Positions 29,323 to 38,816 of a stretch of 64,000 bases of DNA are shown here, in pieces; positions within the stretch are counted from its first letter, which is position 1; each line of letters begins with the position of its first letter. Below the pieces are notes generated by a model that made no database searches, was not told the DNA's origin, and worked only from the letters and a program-made list of their open reading frames with translations. The DNA comes from Agromyces sp. CF514 (GTDB taxonomy: Bacteria; Actinomycetota; Actinomycetes; Actinomycetales; Microbacteriaceae), in the NCBI RefSeq assembly GCF_900113185.1, contig NZ_FOZD01000001.1, forward strand, positions 1,550,001-1,614,000, in the 5' to 3' direction. Position numbers and translations under genes: made by a program.

Positions 29323-30540
29323 GTGTCCAAGATCAAGGTTGAAGGCACCGTCGTCGAGCTCGACGGCGACGAGATGACCCGCATCATCTGGCAGGCCATC
29401 AAGGACCAGCTCATCCACCCGTACCTCGACGTGAACCTCGAGTACTACGACCTCTCGATCCAGAAGCGCGACGAGACCGACGACCAGATCACGGTCGACG
29501 CGGCCCACGCGATCCAGAAGCACGGCGTCGGCGTCAAGTGCGCGACCATCACGCCCGACGAGGCCCGCGTCGAGGAGTTCGGCCTGAAGAAGATGTGGCG
29601 GTCGCCGAACGGCACCATCCGCAACATCCTCGGCGGCGTGATCTTCCGCGAGCCCATCATCATCTCGAACATCCCGCGTCTCGTTCCCGGCTGGAACAAG
29701 CCGATCATCGTCGGCCGCCACGCGTTCGGCGACCAGTACCGCGCCACCGACTTCAAGTTCGAGGGCGAGGGCACGCTCACGATGACCTTCACCCCGAAGG
29801 ACGGCTCGGAGCCGCAGTCGTTCGAGGTCTTCCAGTCGCCCGGTTCGGGCGTCGCCATGGGCATGTACAACCTCGACGAGTCGATCAAGGACTTCGCGCG
29901 CGCCTCGCTCAACTACGGCCTCTCGCGCAACTACCCGGTGTACCTCTCGACGAAGAACACCATCCTCAAGGCGTACGACGGCCGCTTCAAGGACCTCTTC
30001 CAGGAGGTCTTCGAGGCCGAGTTCAAGGAGGCGTTCGACGCCGCCGGCCTCACCTACGAGCACCGTCTCATCGACGACATGGTCGCGGCCAGCCTCAAGT
30101 GGGAGGGCGGCTACGTCTGGGCCTGCAAGAACTACGACGGCGACGTGCAGTCCGACACCGTCGCGCAGGGCTTCGGCTCGCTCGGCCTCATGACCTCGGT
30201 CCTCGCCACGCCCGACGGCAAGGTCGTCGAGGCCGAGGCGGCGCACGGCACGGTCACGCGCCACTACCGCCAGCACCAGCAGGGCAAGCCCACCTCGACG
30301 AACCCGATCGCCTCGATCTACGCCTGGACGCGCGGCCTCGCGCACCGCGGCAAGCTCGACGGCAACCAGGAGCTCATCGACTTCTCGCTGACCCTCGAAG
30401 ACGTCGTCATCAAGACGGTCGAGTCGGGCGCCATGACGAAGGACCTCGCGGCCCTCGTCGGCCCCGAGCAGGCCTACCAGACGACCGAGGAGTTCCTGCA
30501 GACCCTCTCCGACAACCTGAAGGCGCGCATCGCCGCGTAG
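29323..30540 (+). CDS. icd: NADP-dependent isocitrate dehydrogenase
   Basis: 405 residues, homodimeric type (subfamily of eukaryotic IDH1/2) rather than the monomeric 740-residue form common in other actinobacteria. Motifs include [30 protein letters not shown] (isocitrate binding), YWSTKNT-like [25 protein letters not shown] (metal Asp) and [12 protein letters not shown] (NADP binding). The start is GTG with AAGGAG 10 bases upstream. The promoter carries the sucC-like operator, and a very strong hairpin follows the stop. Confidence 0.97.
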   Translation: MSKIKVEGTVVELDGDEMTRIIWQAIKDQLIHPYLDVNLEYYDLSIQKRDETDDQITVDAAHAIQKHGVGVKCATITPDEARVEEFGLKKMWRSPNGTIRNILGGVIFREPIIISNIPRLVPGWNKPIIVGRHAFGDQYRATDFKFEGEGTLTMTFTPKDGSEPQSFEVFQSPGSGVAMGMYNLDESIKDFARASLNYGLSRNYPVYLSTKNTILKAYDGRFKDLFQEVFEAEFKEAFDAAGLTYEHRLIDDMVAASLKWEGGYVWACKNYDGDVQSDTVAQGFGSLGLMTSVLATPDGKVVEAEAAHGTVTRHYRQHQQGKPTSTNPIASIYAWTRGLAHRGKLDGNQELIDFSLTLEDVVIKTVESGAMTKDLAALVGPEQAYQTTEEFLQTLSDNLKARIAA

Positions 30541-30554
30541 TCGACGGTTTCGAG

Positions 30555-30588
30555 CGAAGGGGCGGATGCTGCGGCATCCGCCCCTTCG
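30555..30588 (+). terminator. Strong terminator hairpin after icd
   Basis: A perfect 15-bp stem (arms 30555-30569 and 30574-30588) closed by a TGCG tetraloop, beginning 15 bases after the icd stop. A smaller stem, CGGATGC/GCATCCG, follows at 30596-30613. Both contain the GGATGC word. Confidence 0.75.
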
Positions 30589-30626
30589 TCGTCTCCGGAT
30601 GCCGCAGCATCCGATCTCCGTGTCGC

Positions 30627-30655
30627 CCTGCCCGCCCGAGACCCTGGCGGGCAGG
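30627..30655 (+). promoter_or_regulatory. Hairpin just ahead of the P-type ATPase gene
   Basis: CCTGCCCGCC (30627-30636) pairs perfectly with GGCGGGCAGG (30646-30655) around a 9-base loop. The right arm ends 8 bases before the ATG and touches the weak ribosome site GGATGGAAG. It may influence translation of the transporter. Confidence 0.4.
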
Positions 30656-30663
30656 ATGGAAGC

Positions 30664-32625
30664 ATGGGACGCCTCCTCAAGCTCGCCCGCCGGTACTGGG
30701 CCGTCACGCTCACGATCGCGATCGGATGCCTCGGCATCGTGCTCGCCCTGACCGGCGCGGGCGCCGCGGTGGCGTGGTTGTTCAGCGCCTACGCGCTCGC
30801 GATCGCCGCGTGGCAGGCGGTGGGAATGGTCCGCGACATGCTGCGCGGACACTGGGGGCTCGATGTCCTCGCGATCACCGCGATCATCGCGACCGTGGCC
30901 GTCGGCGAGTACGTCGCGGCGCTGCTCGTGGTGCTCATGCTCACCGGCGGGGAGGCGCTCGAGGACTACGCGAACCGCCGGGCCAAGCGCGAGCTCGATG
31001 CGCTGCTCACTCGGGCGCCGCAGCTCGCGCACCGCATCGAGGGCGACGGCATCGTCGAGATCCACGCCGACGAGGTGCGGGTGGGCGACGTGCTGCTCGT
31101 GCGTCCGAGCGAGATCCTCCCGGTCGACGGCACACTGCGATCCGAGGCCGCGACCCTCGACGAGTCCTCGATCACGGGCGAGAGCGTGCCGGTCGAACGC
31201 GGTTCGGGCGAGGAGGTGCTGAGCGGGGCGGTCAACGGCTCGACCGCGATCGAGATCGTCGCGACCGCGACGGCCGCCGAGAGCCAGTACCAGCAGATCG
31301 TGGCGCTCGTCGCCGAGGCCGCAGAGTCGAAGGCGCCGGTCGTGCGGCTCGCCGACCGGTTCGCGGTGCCGTTCACGGTGTTCTCGCTCGCACTCGGCGG
31401 CGTCGCCTGGTGGATCTCGGGCGACCCCGTGCGGTTCGCCGAGGTGCTCGTGCTCGCGACGCCGTGCCCGTTGCTCATCGCGGCGCCCGTGGCGTTCATC
31501 GGCGGCATGAGCCGGTCGGCCCGAAACGGCGTGATCGTGAAGGGCGGGGGAGTGCTCGAACTCCTCGCCAGGGCGAAGACGGCGGTGTTCGACAAGACCG
31601 GCACCCTCACGCGCGGCGAGCCCGCGCTCGTGGCGATCAGGGCCGAGAACGGATTCGCCGACGACGAGCTGCTCGCCGCCGTGGCCTCGGCCGAGCAGTA
31701 CTCGTCGCATGTGCTGGCGCGCTCGATGATCGAGGCTGCGCGGGAACGCGGCCTCGCGCTCGTCGAGGCCGACGGGGCGCGCGAGACCGCGACGAACGGC
31801 GTGCAGGCGGTCATCGGGGGCCGGGACGTCGTCGTCGGCAAGTTCGCGTTCGTGCACGAGCACGCCGCGGATGCGGTGCGCACCGCGATCGCGCCCGGGG
31901 AGCTCGCGGTCTACGTGGCGATCGACGGGCGGTTCGCGGGCGCCCTGCTCGCCAGCGATCGCCTGCGCGACGACGCGCACGACACCCTCGCCCGGCTCGA
32001 TGCGCTCGGCGTGCACCGCACCGTCATGCTCACGGGCGACGCGAAGGCCACGGCCGACCACGTGGCCGCGGAGCTCGGCATCACGCGGGTGCGCGCCGAC
32101 TGCCTGCCGGCCGACAAGGTGCACGAGGTCGCCGCCATCGCGGAGCGCCCCGTGATCATGGTCGGCGACGGCGTGAACGACGCGCCGGTGCTCGCCGCGG
32201 CCGACGTCGGCATCGCGATGGGCGCTCGCGGCGCCACGGCGGCCAGCGAGTCCGCTTCGGCGGTGATCCTCGTCGACGAGATCTCGCGTGTCGCGAAAGC
32301 GGTCGAGATCGGGCGAGACACCGTGCGGATCGCCCTCCAGAGCATCTGGGTCGGCATCGTCGTGAGCGTCGCACTCATGTTCGTCGCCGCGTTCGGCGTG
32401 ATCCCGGCGACGATCGGCGCGCTGCTGCAGGAGGTCGTGGACCTCATCACGATCCTTGCGGCGCTGCGGGCCGTCGGCGGACGCCTGGATGCGCGCCCCG
32501 TCGCGCGGGCGGCCGCGGGCGGGGGAGCGGTCAGCGGTGCGGGCGGGGGAGCGGGCTCGGCCGGCTCGGCCGCCGGTGGCGCACCGGAGATCACGGCCGG
32601 GTCCGCTCCGGGTCCGGCCGACTGA
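30664..32625 (+). CDS. P1B-type (heavy-metal) translocating ATPase with TPC metal motif
   Basis: 653 residues, no N-terminal HMA metal-binding domain. It shows the actuator motif ITGES, phosphorylation motif DKTGTLT and hinge GDGVNDAP. The membrane metal site reads ATPCPLL, i.e. TPC instead of the CPC of Cu/Zn/Cd pumps. The usual P1B His-Pro locus is replaced by SSHVLA. These features place it in a less-studied P1B subgroup whose metal cannot be assigned from sequence. A Gly/Ala-rich tail ends the protein. No neighbouring metal regulator is visible. Confidence 0.88.
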   Translation: MGRLLKLARRYWAVTLTIAIGCLGIVLALTGAGAAVAWLFSAYALAIAAWQAVGMVRDMLRGHWGLDVLAITAIIATVAVGEYVAALLVVLMLTGGEALEDYANRRAKRELDALLTRAPQLAHRIEGDGIVEIHADEVRVGDVLLVRPSEILPVDGTLRSEAATLDESSITGESVPVERGSGEEVLSGAVNGSTAIEIVATATAAESQYQQIVALVAEAAESKAPVVRLADRFAVPFTVFSLALGGVAWWISGDPVRFAEVLVLATPCPLLIAAPVAFIGGMSRSARNGVIVKGGGVLELLARAKTAVFDKTGTLTRGEPALVAIRAENGFADDELLAAVASAEQYSSHVLARSMIEAARERGLALVEADGARETATNGVQAVIGGRDVVVGKFAFVHEHAADAVRTAIAPGELAVYVAIDGRFAGALLASDRLRDDAHDTLARLDALGVHRTVMLTGDAKATADHVAAELGITRVRADCLPADKVHEVAAIAERPVIMVGDGVNDAPVLAAADVGIAMGARGATAASESASAVILVDEISRVAKAVEIGRDTVRIALQSIWVGIVVSVALMFVAAFGVIPATIGALLQEVVDLITILAALRAVGGRLDARPVARAAAGGGAVSGAGGGAGSAGSAAGGAPEITAGSAPGPAD

Positions 32626-32665
32626 TCACGGTTCGGTAACAGCGAGGAAAAGCCCCGGCGAACTC

Positions 32666-32701
32666 TTGCAGTTTGTTTGTTCGTAAGCTTTACTAACAAA
32701 C
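32666..32701 (+). promoter_or_regulatory. Promoter and operator of the GlcNAc-type operon
   Basis: TTGCAG (32666-32671), 17 bases, TTTACT (32689-32694), 7 bases, then ATG at 32702: a leaderless promoter. A near-perfect 27-bp palindrome (32675-32701; arms GTTTGTT and AACAAAC, inner GTAAGC/TTTAC) covers the spacer, the -10 box and the transcription start. This is where a ROK/NagC-type repressor would act, so autorepression of the whole operon is likely. Confidence 0.7.
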
Positions 32702-33937
32702 ATGTCAACGGAGGCGCAGCGAGGTCAGACCCTCGAGAGCCCGACCCCCCCAGGGGTCGGCGCAGACGTGCTCACCGCGCCGTTCGACCAGGCCCCCCTC
32801 TTCACCAGGTCGCGCGCACTCCGGCCCACCGGCAAGGTGCTGCCCGAGCACGCGCGCAGCCACAACCGGGCCCTCGTGCTCCAGACCCTCTACTCGGCCG
32901 GGCCCCAGAGCCGAGCCGACGTGGCCCGCGAGACCGGGCTCACCCGCGTCACCGTCTCCGACCTCGTCGCCGAGCTCATCGCCGAGGGGCTCGTCGTCGA
33001 ACTCGGCCACCGCGAAGACGCCCGCCCAGGCAAGCCCGCGATCCTCATCGACGTCGACCGCGCCGCGTTCCAGATCGTCGGCATCGACCTCTCCGAGCAC
33101 GAGCGGTTCCTCGGCGCCGTCGTCGATCTCGACGGCGCGATCGTCGCACGGGCCGAACTGCCCCGCGACGGCGCCACCGGCGAGGCGGCCGTCGCACTCG
33201 TCGACGCGCTCGCCGCCCGACTCGTCGCCGCCGTGACCGCACCCGTGCTCGGCATCGGCGTCGGCTCGCCCGGTGTCGTCGACCCGCAGGGCGTCATCCG
33301 CTCCGCGCCCAACCTCGGCTGGCAGGACCTCGACCTGCGGGCTCGCCTGCAGGCCGCATTCGGCCTGCCCGTGCACGTCGGCAACGACGCGAACGTCGCC
33401 GTGCTCGCCGAGCACGGCGCCTCCACGAGCGACGACCTCCTGCTCATCAAGGTCGGCCACGGCGTCGGCGCCGGGATCATCATCGGCGGGCGCCCCGTCA
33501 TCGGCGGCGGCTTCGCAGCCGGCGAGATCGGCCACGTCGTCGTCGGCACCGACGGCGGTCCCCGCTGCGCGTGCGGCAAGCACGGCTGCCTCGAGACGTG
33601 GCTCGCCGTGCCCCGGCTCACCGCACAGCTCGACGCCCTCGAGCACACCGAGCACGAGGCATCCGATCGCGAAGCCATCCTCACCGAGGCCGGCCGACGG
33701 CTCGGCATCGTGCTCGCACCCGTCGTGGGTGCGCTCAACCTGTCGGAGGTCGCGCTCAGCGGCCCCGCCGAACTGCTTGACGGCCCCCTCGCCCTGGCGG
33801 CCGTCGAAACGCTCCGGACGCGGACGATGGCGGAACACAACCGTGATCTGAGGCTCCGGATGACCGAGCAGGCGCAGGACATCGTCCTTCGCGGCGCGGC
33901 CGTCATGGTCCTCTCCGGACAACTCGGGGTCTCGTAA
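32702..33937 (+). CDS. ROK family transcriptional repressor (NagC-like)
   Basis: 411 residues. A winged HTH at about 52-105 (NRALVLQTLYSAGPQSRADVA, TVSDLVAELIAEGLV) is joined to a ROK sugar-binding domain. That domain has GIGVGSPGVVD, VGNDANVAVLAE, GEIGHVVV and the zinc motif CACGKHGCLE. It heads a run of seven genes for import and breakdown of an amino sugar. A large palindrome directly at its start codon is the probable operator. An inducer such as GlcNAc-6-phosphate is inferred from the context. Confidence 0.92.
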   Translation: MSTEAQRGQTLESPTPPGVGADVLTAPFDQAPLFTRSRALRPTGKVLPEHARSHNRALVLQTLYSAGPQSRADVARETGLTRVTVSDLVAELIAEGLVVELGHREDARPGKPAILIDVDRAAFQIVGIDLSEHERFLGAVVDLDGAIVARAELPRDGATGEAAVALVDALAARLVAAVTAPVLGIGVGSPGVVDPQGVIRSAPNLGWQDLDLRARLQAAFGLPVHVGNDANVAVLAEHGASTSDDLLLIKVGHGVGAGIIIGGRPVIGGGFAAGEIGHVVVGTDGGPRCACGKHGCLETWLAVPRLTAQLDALEHTEHEASDREAILTEAGRRLGIVLAPVVGALNLSEVALSGPAELLDGPLALAAVETLRTRTMAEHNRDLRLRMTEQAQDIVLRGAAVMVLSGQLGVS

Positions 33938-34004
33938 GAGCACCCCACGCACCAAGGGTGCAGCGAACCCCCGCTGCCGCCCCACCCCATGAAAGGAAAC
34001 GCAA

Positions 34005-35249
34005 ATGAGGAAACTCGGCATCGTGGCCCTCAGCGCCGCTGCTGCGCTCACCCTCGCCGGTTGCAGCACCGGTGGCGGCGACACGTCCGCTGACGGCGGC
34101 GACATCACCGTCTGGGTCGTCGGCTCCGACACGCCCAAGGACGCGCGCGCATACCTCAAGGACACGTTCGAGGCTGAGAACGACGGCTGGACCCTCACGG
34201 TCGAGGAGAAGACCTGGGCCGACGTCAGCGACACGTACGCTGCGGCACTCCAGTCGAACGACTCGCCCGACGTGGTCGAGGTCGGCAACACCCAGACCGC
34301 GAGCTTCGCGGACCAGGGCCTGTTCCTGCCGCTCGAGGACTTCAACACCGACGACTACCTCCCGGGCCTCGTCGAGTCGGCGACCTACGACGGCGACCTC
34401 TACGCCGCTCCGTACTACGCCGGCGGCCGCATCGTGTTCTACAGCCAGCAGATCCTCGGCGACACGGCGATCCCCACGACGCTCGACGAGTACGTGGAGA
34501 CCGGCAAGGCGCGCAAGACCGACACCCTCTCGGGCATCTGGGCTCCAGGCCGCGACTGGTACAACGCCCTTCCCTACGTCTGGTCGCACGGCGGATTCAT
34601 CGCCGAGCAGGACGGCGACGAGTGGAAGGCCGGCTTCTCGAGCGAGGGCGGCATCGAGGGCCTGACCCAGCTGCAGGACGTCTACCTGAACGCGTCCAAC
34701 GCGGCCAAGGACGGCGACGAGACCGACCCGCAGGTTCCCTTCTGCGCCGGTGAGGACCTGTTCCTCTCCGCGCCGGCATGGGTGCAGTGGTCGATCAACG
34801 CTCCGGCCGACGCCGAGGCTCCCGGCTGCCCCGACACCTACGGTGCAGACCTGCACGCCTTCGCCCTCCCGGGCGAGACCGCCGGTGAGACCGCTCCGAT
34901 CTTCGCCGGTGGCTCGAACGTCGCCGTCGCGACGAAGAGCGCCAACCCCGAGCAGGCTCGCGCCGCGCTCGACATCATGGCCAGCGCCGGCTACCAGGAC
35001 CTCCTGGCCGCCGGTGGCCTGACCCCGGGCCTCACGGCTTCGGCGGCGCAGCTGCCCGACACCGAGATCGCCAAGGCCCAGGCCGTCGCGCTCGAGAACT
35101 CGAAGGTCACCCCGACCACCCCGAAGTGGGCTGAGGTCGAGGCTGCGCAGATCATCCAGGAGGCGCTCGTGAAGATCGCCCAGGGTGGCGACGTCGCGTC
35201 CATCGCGGCCGACCTCGACGCGCAGATCGAGGAGATCCTCAACAGCTGA
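34005..35249 (+). CDS. Sugar ABC transporter substrate-binding lipoprotein
   Basis: 414 residues with a lipoprotein signal (MRKLGIVALSAAAALTLAGC, lipid-attached Cys20) followed by a family 1 solute-binding fold (DITVWVVGSDTPKDARAYL near the N-terminus, YAAPYYAGGRIVFYS in the ligand cleft). Position in the operon with a GH3 enzyme and nagB suggests GlcNAc, chitobiose or a muropeptide-derived sugar. The ATG has AAAGGAAA upstream. A 12-bp hairpin after the stop probably sets it to higher expression than the permeases. Confidence 0.92.
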   Translation: MRKLGIVALSAAAALTLAGCSTGGGDTSADGGDITVWVVGSDTPKDARAYLKDTFEAENDGWTLTVEEKTWADVSDTYAAALQSNDSPDVVEVGNTQTASFADQGLFLPLEDFNTDDYLPGLVESATYDGDLYAAPYYAGGRIVFYSQQILGDTAIPTTLDEYVETGKARKTDTLSGIWAPGRDWYNALPYVWSHGGFIAEQDGDEWKAGFSSEGGIEGLTQLQDVYLNASNAAKDGDETDPQVPFCAGEDLFLSAPAWVQWSINAPADAEAPGCPDTYGADLHAFALPGETAGETAPIFAGGSNVAVATKSANPEQARAALDIMASAGYQDLLAAGGLTPGLTASAAQLPDTEIAKAQAVALENSKVTPTTPKWAEVEAAQIIQEALVKIAQGGDVASIAADLDAQIEEILNS

Positions 35250-35266
35250 CCCTGTTGAGCCCGACG

Positions 35267-35300
35267 CGGGGGGCGGAGACCCACACAGCTCCGCCCCCCG
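35267..35300 (+). terminator. Intra-operon hairpin after the binding-protein gene
   Basis: CGGGGGGCGGAG (35267-35278) pairs perfectly with CTCCGCCCCCCG (35289-35300). Such stems after binding-protein genes typically stabilise the upstream message or partly stop transcription, so more binding protein than permease is made. Confidence 0.6.
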
Positions 35301-35380
35301 TTCCCCTGCCGGGAACGCTCCCGCGCCAGTACCATCAGTCCCACCCGCGATCCCCTCGCGACCACCCCGAGGAGCAGCCG

Positions 35381-36364
35381 ATGAGCGCAACCCTCACGGA
35401 ACACGACGCAGCGCCGCGCACGCCCGGTACCCGTCCTCCGCAGCCCGGCCACTCGGCCGGCCGCGATCCGAAGAAGAAGAAGTTCCCGTTCGCGCCCTGG
35501 ATGCTGCTCGCCCCCAGCATCGTGCTGCTCGTGGTCATGGTCGTCTATCCGACCATCGTGATGTTCATCACGTCGTTCACCGATCTCGAGATCAAGAACA
35601 AGATGCTCGGCACGCCGGCGAACTTCGTCGGCTTCGACAACTACATCGAGGTCTTCACGAAGTCCGACTTCCCGGCCGTCCTGGCCCGGAGCCTCGCCCT
35701 CATGGTCATCCTGACCGTGCTCATCGTCGTCGGCGGCATGCTGATCGCCCTGCTCATGCTGCGGCTCACGAAGGGCATGCGCCTGCTCGTCTCGATCGGC
35801 CTGCTGCTCGCCTGGGCGATGCCGCCGCTCTCGGCGACCGTCGTCTTCGGCTGGATCTTCGACACCGACTACGGTCTCGTCAACTGGTTCCTGAACACGA
35901 TCACCCAGTCCAACGACTTCCGCGGCCACTCCTGGCTGATCGACCCGCTGTCGTTCATGTTCGTGCTCATCATCATCGTCGTCTGGCAGGGCATCCCGTT
36001 CGCGGTGTTCACCTTCTACGCCGGGCTGGGCCAGGTGCCCGACGAGGTGCTCGAGGCCTCGCAGCTCGACGGCGCCAACGCCGTGCAGCGGTTCCGTCTC
36101 ATCGTGCTTCCGTACCTCCGCAACGTGATCACCGCGGTGATCGTGCTCGAGACCATCTGGAACCTCCGCATCTTCACCCAGGTCTACGCGCTGCAGCAGC
36201 AGGGCGGCATCGCCTCCGAGACGAACGTGCTCGGCACGTACCTGTTCCGCCAAGGGCTCGGCGAGTTCGGCGTGACCGCCGCGATCGGCGTGTTCATGGT
36301 CATCCTGCTCATGGGCATCTCCTACTACAACGTCCGCTCCAGCCTGAAGGAGGAGGAAGCGTGA
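35381..36364 (+). CDS. Sugar ABC transporter permease (MalF-like)
   Basis: A 327-residue permease with six membrane helices. The EAA loop that docks the ATPase reads EVLEASQLDGANAVQRFRLIVLP in the C-terminal half. A charged 30-residue N-terminal arm ends in KKKK before the first helix. The ATG is preceded by GAGGAGCAG. It overlaps the second permease by 4 bases. No ATPase gene is present in the operon; a shared MsiK/MsmK-type ATPase encoded elsewhere is the usual solution in actinobacteria. Confidence 0.93.
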   Translation: MSATLTEHDAAPRTPGTRPPQPGHSAGRDPKKKKFPFAPWMLLAPSIVLLVVMVVYPTIVMFITSFTDLEIKNKMLGTPANFVGFDNYIEVFTKSDFPAVLARSLALMVILTVLIVVGGMLIALLMLRLTKGMRLLVSIGLLLAWAMPPLSATVVFGWIFDTDYGLVNWFLNTITQSNDFRGHSWLIDPLSFMFVLIIIVVWQGIPFAVFTFYAGLGQVPDEVLEASQLDGANAVQRFRLIVLPYLRNVITAVIVLETIWNLRIFTQVYALQQQGGIASETNVLGTYLFRQGLGEFGVTAAIGVFMVILLMGISYYNVRSSLKEEEA

Positions 36365-37290
36365 CCACGCAGATCTCTCCCGCCGTCCAGCTCGCCGAGA
36401 CCCCGGCGTCGGTGACGCCCCACACCCAGAAGACCCGGCGTACCCACCGGTTCGGCGCGCCGAAGATCGTGATCAACACGGTCGCGATCCTCGTGTTCCT
36501 GTGCTCGGTGTTCCCGGTCTACTGGATGGTGAACATGTCGTTCACCCCGTCGAACCAGATCATCAGCCGCAACCCGAGCTTCTTCCCGTTCGAGTTCACG
36601 ATGAAGAACTACGTGACGGCCTGGACCCGTGAGGCCGCACCAGGCCAGACCGACTTCCCGCACGCGCTCGGCTCGAGCATCATCGTCGCGATCGCCGTCG
36701 TCATCGTCTGCGCCCTGATCGCGTTCATCGCCTCGATCGCGATCGCCCGGTTCGCCTTCCGCGGCCGCTACGTCTTCATCGTCAGCGTGCTCGTCGTGCA
36801 GATGGTGCCCGGCGAAGCCATGATGTTCACGATCTACAACATGATCGACGACTGGCGCCTGATGAACACCCTCATCGGCCTGTTCATCGTGCACCTCGCC
36901 TCGGTCGTGCCCTTCACGATCTGGACCCTGCGCGGCTTCGTCGCCGGCGTTCCGGCCGACCTCGAGGAGGCGGCCCAGATCGACGGGTGCACCAAGGCCC
37001 AGGCCTTCTGGAAGGTCACCTTCCCGCTGCTCGCCCCCGGCCTGGTCTCGACCGGCATCTTCGCCTTCATCCAGAGCTGGAACGAGTTCACGATGGCGCT
37101 GCTGCTCATGAAGGGCTACAACCTCACGCTCCCGCCGTGGCTGAACTCCTTCCAGTCGGCCACCGAGGCGACGAACTGGGGTGCGGTCATGGCCGGATCC
37201 ACGCTCATCGCGCTGCCCGTCGTGATCTTCTTCCTCTTCGTGCAGGGCCGCATGACCGGCGGCCTCGTGAGCGGAGCCGTCAAGGGATGA
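36361..37290 (+). CDS. Sugar ABC transporter permease (MalG-like)
   Basis: A 309-residue second permease with six helices and the EAA loop PADLEEAAQIDGCTKAQAFW. The start is GTG at 36361, overlapping the preceding stop. It pairs with the upstream permease to form the membrane channel. Its stop overlaps the ATG of the GH3 enzyme gene, so import and first hydrolysis are translationally coupled. Confidence 0.93.
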   Translation: MTTQISPAVQLAETPASVTPHTQKTRRTHRFGAPKIVINTVAILVFLCSVFPVYWMVNMSFTPSNQIISRNPSFFPFEFTMKNYVTAWTREAAPGQTDFPHALGSSIIVAIAVVIVCALIAFIASIAIARFAFRGRYVFIVSVLVVQMVPGEAMMFTIYNMIDDWRLMNTLIGLFIVHLASVVPFTIWTLRGFVAGVPADLEEAAQIDGCTKAQAFWKVTFPLLAPGLVSTGIFAFIQSWNEFTMALLLMKGYNLTLPPWLNSFQSATEATNWGAVMAGSTLIALPVVIFFLFVQGRMTGGLVSGAVKG

Positions 37291-38816
37291 GCGCGCCGCA
37301 CCAGACCGGCGCGGGCGACGACCTGCGCCGGGACATCCATACGACCCTGCTTCCGGGCTTCGCAGGCACGAGCGCGCCGGACTGGCTGCTCGAGCGCCTG
37401 CGCGACGGTCTCGGCGGCGTCTGCGTGTTCGGCCCGAACATCGTCGACGCCGAGCAGCTTCGCACCCTCAACGCGAGCCTCCGCGAGGCGAACCCGCTCG
37501 CCGTCATCGCGATCGACGAAGAGGGGGGCGACGTCACGCGCCTCTTCTACGACCGCGGCGCGCCCTATCCGGGGAACGCCGTGCTCGGTCGCCTCGACGA
37601 GTCCGAGCTCACCGAGCGAGTCGCCCGCGAGGTCGGCGAGGCGCTCGCGGCGACGGGCTGCACCGTCACCTTCGCGCCGGACATCGATGCGAACTCCAAC
37701 CCCGACAACCCCGTGATCGGCGTGCGGAGCTTCGGCTCAGACCCCGAGCTCGTCGCACGCCACACCTCGGCGTGGGTGCGCGGCGTGCAGTCGACCGGCG
37801 TCGCCGCGAGCGCGAAGCACTTCCCGGGGCACGGCGACACCGCGACCGACTCGCACCTCGCCCTGCCGGTGGTCGACGTCTCGCTCGACACGCTCCGCGA
37901 GCGCGAGCTCGTGCCGTTCCGGGCCGCGATCGCCTCGGGAACGCGCACCATCATGACCAGCCACATCCTGCTGCCGCAGCTCGATGCGGACCACCCCGCC
38001 ACCCTCTCTCCTCGCATCCTGCAAGGCCTGCTCCGCGGGGAGCTGGGGTTCGAGGGCGTCATCGTCAGCGATGCCCTCGACATGAAGGGGGCGAGCGGCG
38101 TGCACGGCATCCCTGAGGCTGCCGTGCTCGCCCTCGCCGCCGGTTGCGACCTGCTCTGCATCGGCTCCGACAACTCCGACGCCCAGATGGACGAGATCGT
38201 CGACGCGGTCGAGGCTGCGATCGGAGCCGGACGACTTCCGGCCGAGCGCGTGCGCGAGGCCGCGGCGCGGGTGCGCGCGCTGAGCGCCGACCTGCCCGAG
38301 ATCCCCGCGATCTCGCCCGGTATCGAGCCCGAGCACGACCCGGAGCAGCTCGCCGCGTTCGCCGCCGCGTTCGAGGTCGCGGATGCCGCGCGCGCGCGAC
38401 TCGGGTCGGCTTCCCGCATCGGCACCGTCGTGCGCGTCGACACCGTCGCGAACATCGCGATCGGCGTCGCGCCGTGGGGGCCGTTCGCGGTCTCCCTCGT
38501 CGACGAGGCTCCGCAGTGGTTCGCGGATGCGGCGGTCGTGCCCGTCTCCGAGGCGGCGCCGCTCGCCGACATCCTCTCGCTCGCGGGCCCCGTGCTCGTC
38601 GTGGGAAAGGACCTGCACCGCCATCCGTTCGCCGTCGAGGCGATCCAGGGCCTGCGTGCGACGCGCGACGACGTCGTGACGGTCGACATGGGCTGGCCGT
38701 CGAACGACCGCGCCTACGCCGACATCGCCACGTTCGGCGCCTCGCGGCTCATCGGCTCGGCGTTGCTCGCCTTCGTGGGTTCGGCGCTCTCGCCCGAGAA
38801 GGCGGGGGTCGCATGA
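37287..38816 (+). CDS. GH3 family beta-N-acetylhexosaminidase or phosphorylase (NagZ/Nag3-like)
   Basis: 509 residues without a signal peptide, so it acts in the cytoplasm. The NagZ signature KHFPGHGDT (187-195) with SH at 199-200 supplies the His general acid/base, and Asp272 in VIVSDALDMKG is the nucleophile. An extra C-terminal domain of about 170 residues makes it longer than E. coli NagZ (341 residues) and similar in plan to Cellulomonas Nag3. From memory, that enzyme releases GlcNAc-1-phosphate by phosphorolysis. Hydrolysis and phosphorolysis cannot be separated from sequence alone. It lies between the importer and the sugar kinase. Confidence 0.88.
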   Translation: MSAPHQTGAGDDLRRDIHTTLLPGFAGTSAPDWLLERLRDGLGGVCVFGPNIVDAEQLRTLNASLREANPLAVIAIDEEGGDVTRLFYDRGAPYPGNAVLGRLDESELTERVAREVGEALAATGCTVTFAPDIDANSNPDNPVIGVRSFGSDPELVARHTSAWVRGVQSTGVAASAKHFPGHGDTATDSHLALPVVDVSLDTLRERELVPFRAAIASGTRTIMTSHILLPQLDADHPATLSPRILQGLLRGELGFEGVIVSDALDMKGASGVHGIPEAAVLALAAGCDLLCIGSDNSDAQMDEIVDAVEAAIGAGRLPAERVREAAARVRALSADLPEIPAISPGIEPEHDPEQLAAFAAAFEVADAARARLGSASRIGTVVRVDTVANIAIGVAPWGPFAVSLVDEAPQWFADAAVVPVSEAAPLADILSLAGPVLVVGKDLHRHPFAVEAIQGLRATRDDVVTVDMGWPSNDRAYADIATFGASRLIGSALLAFVGSALSPEKAGVA

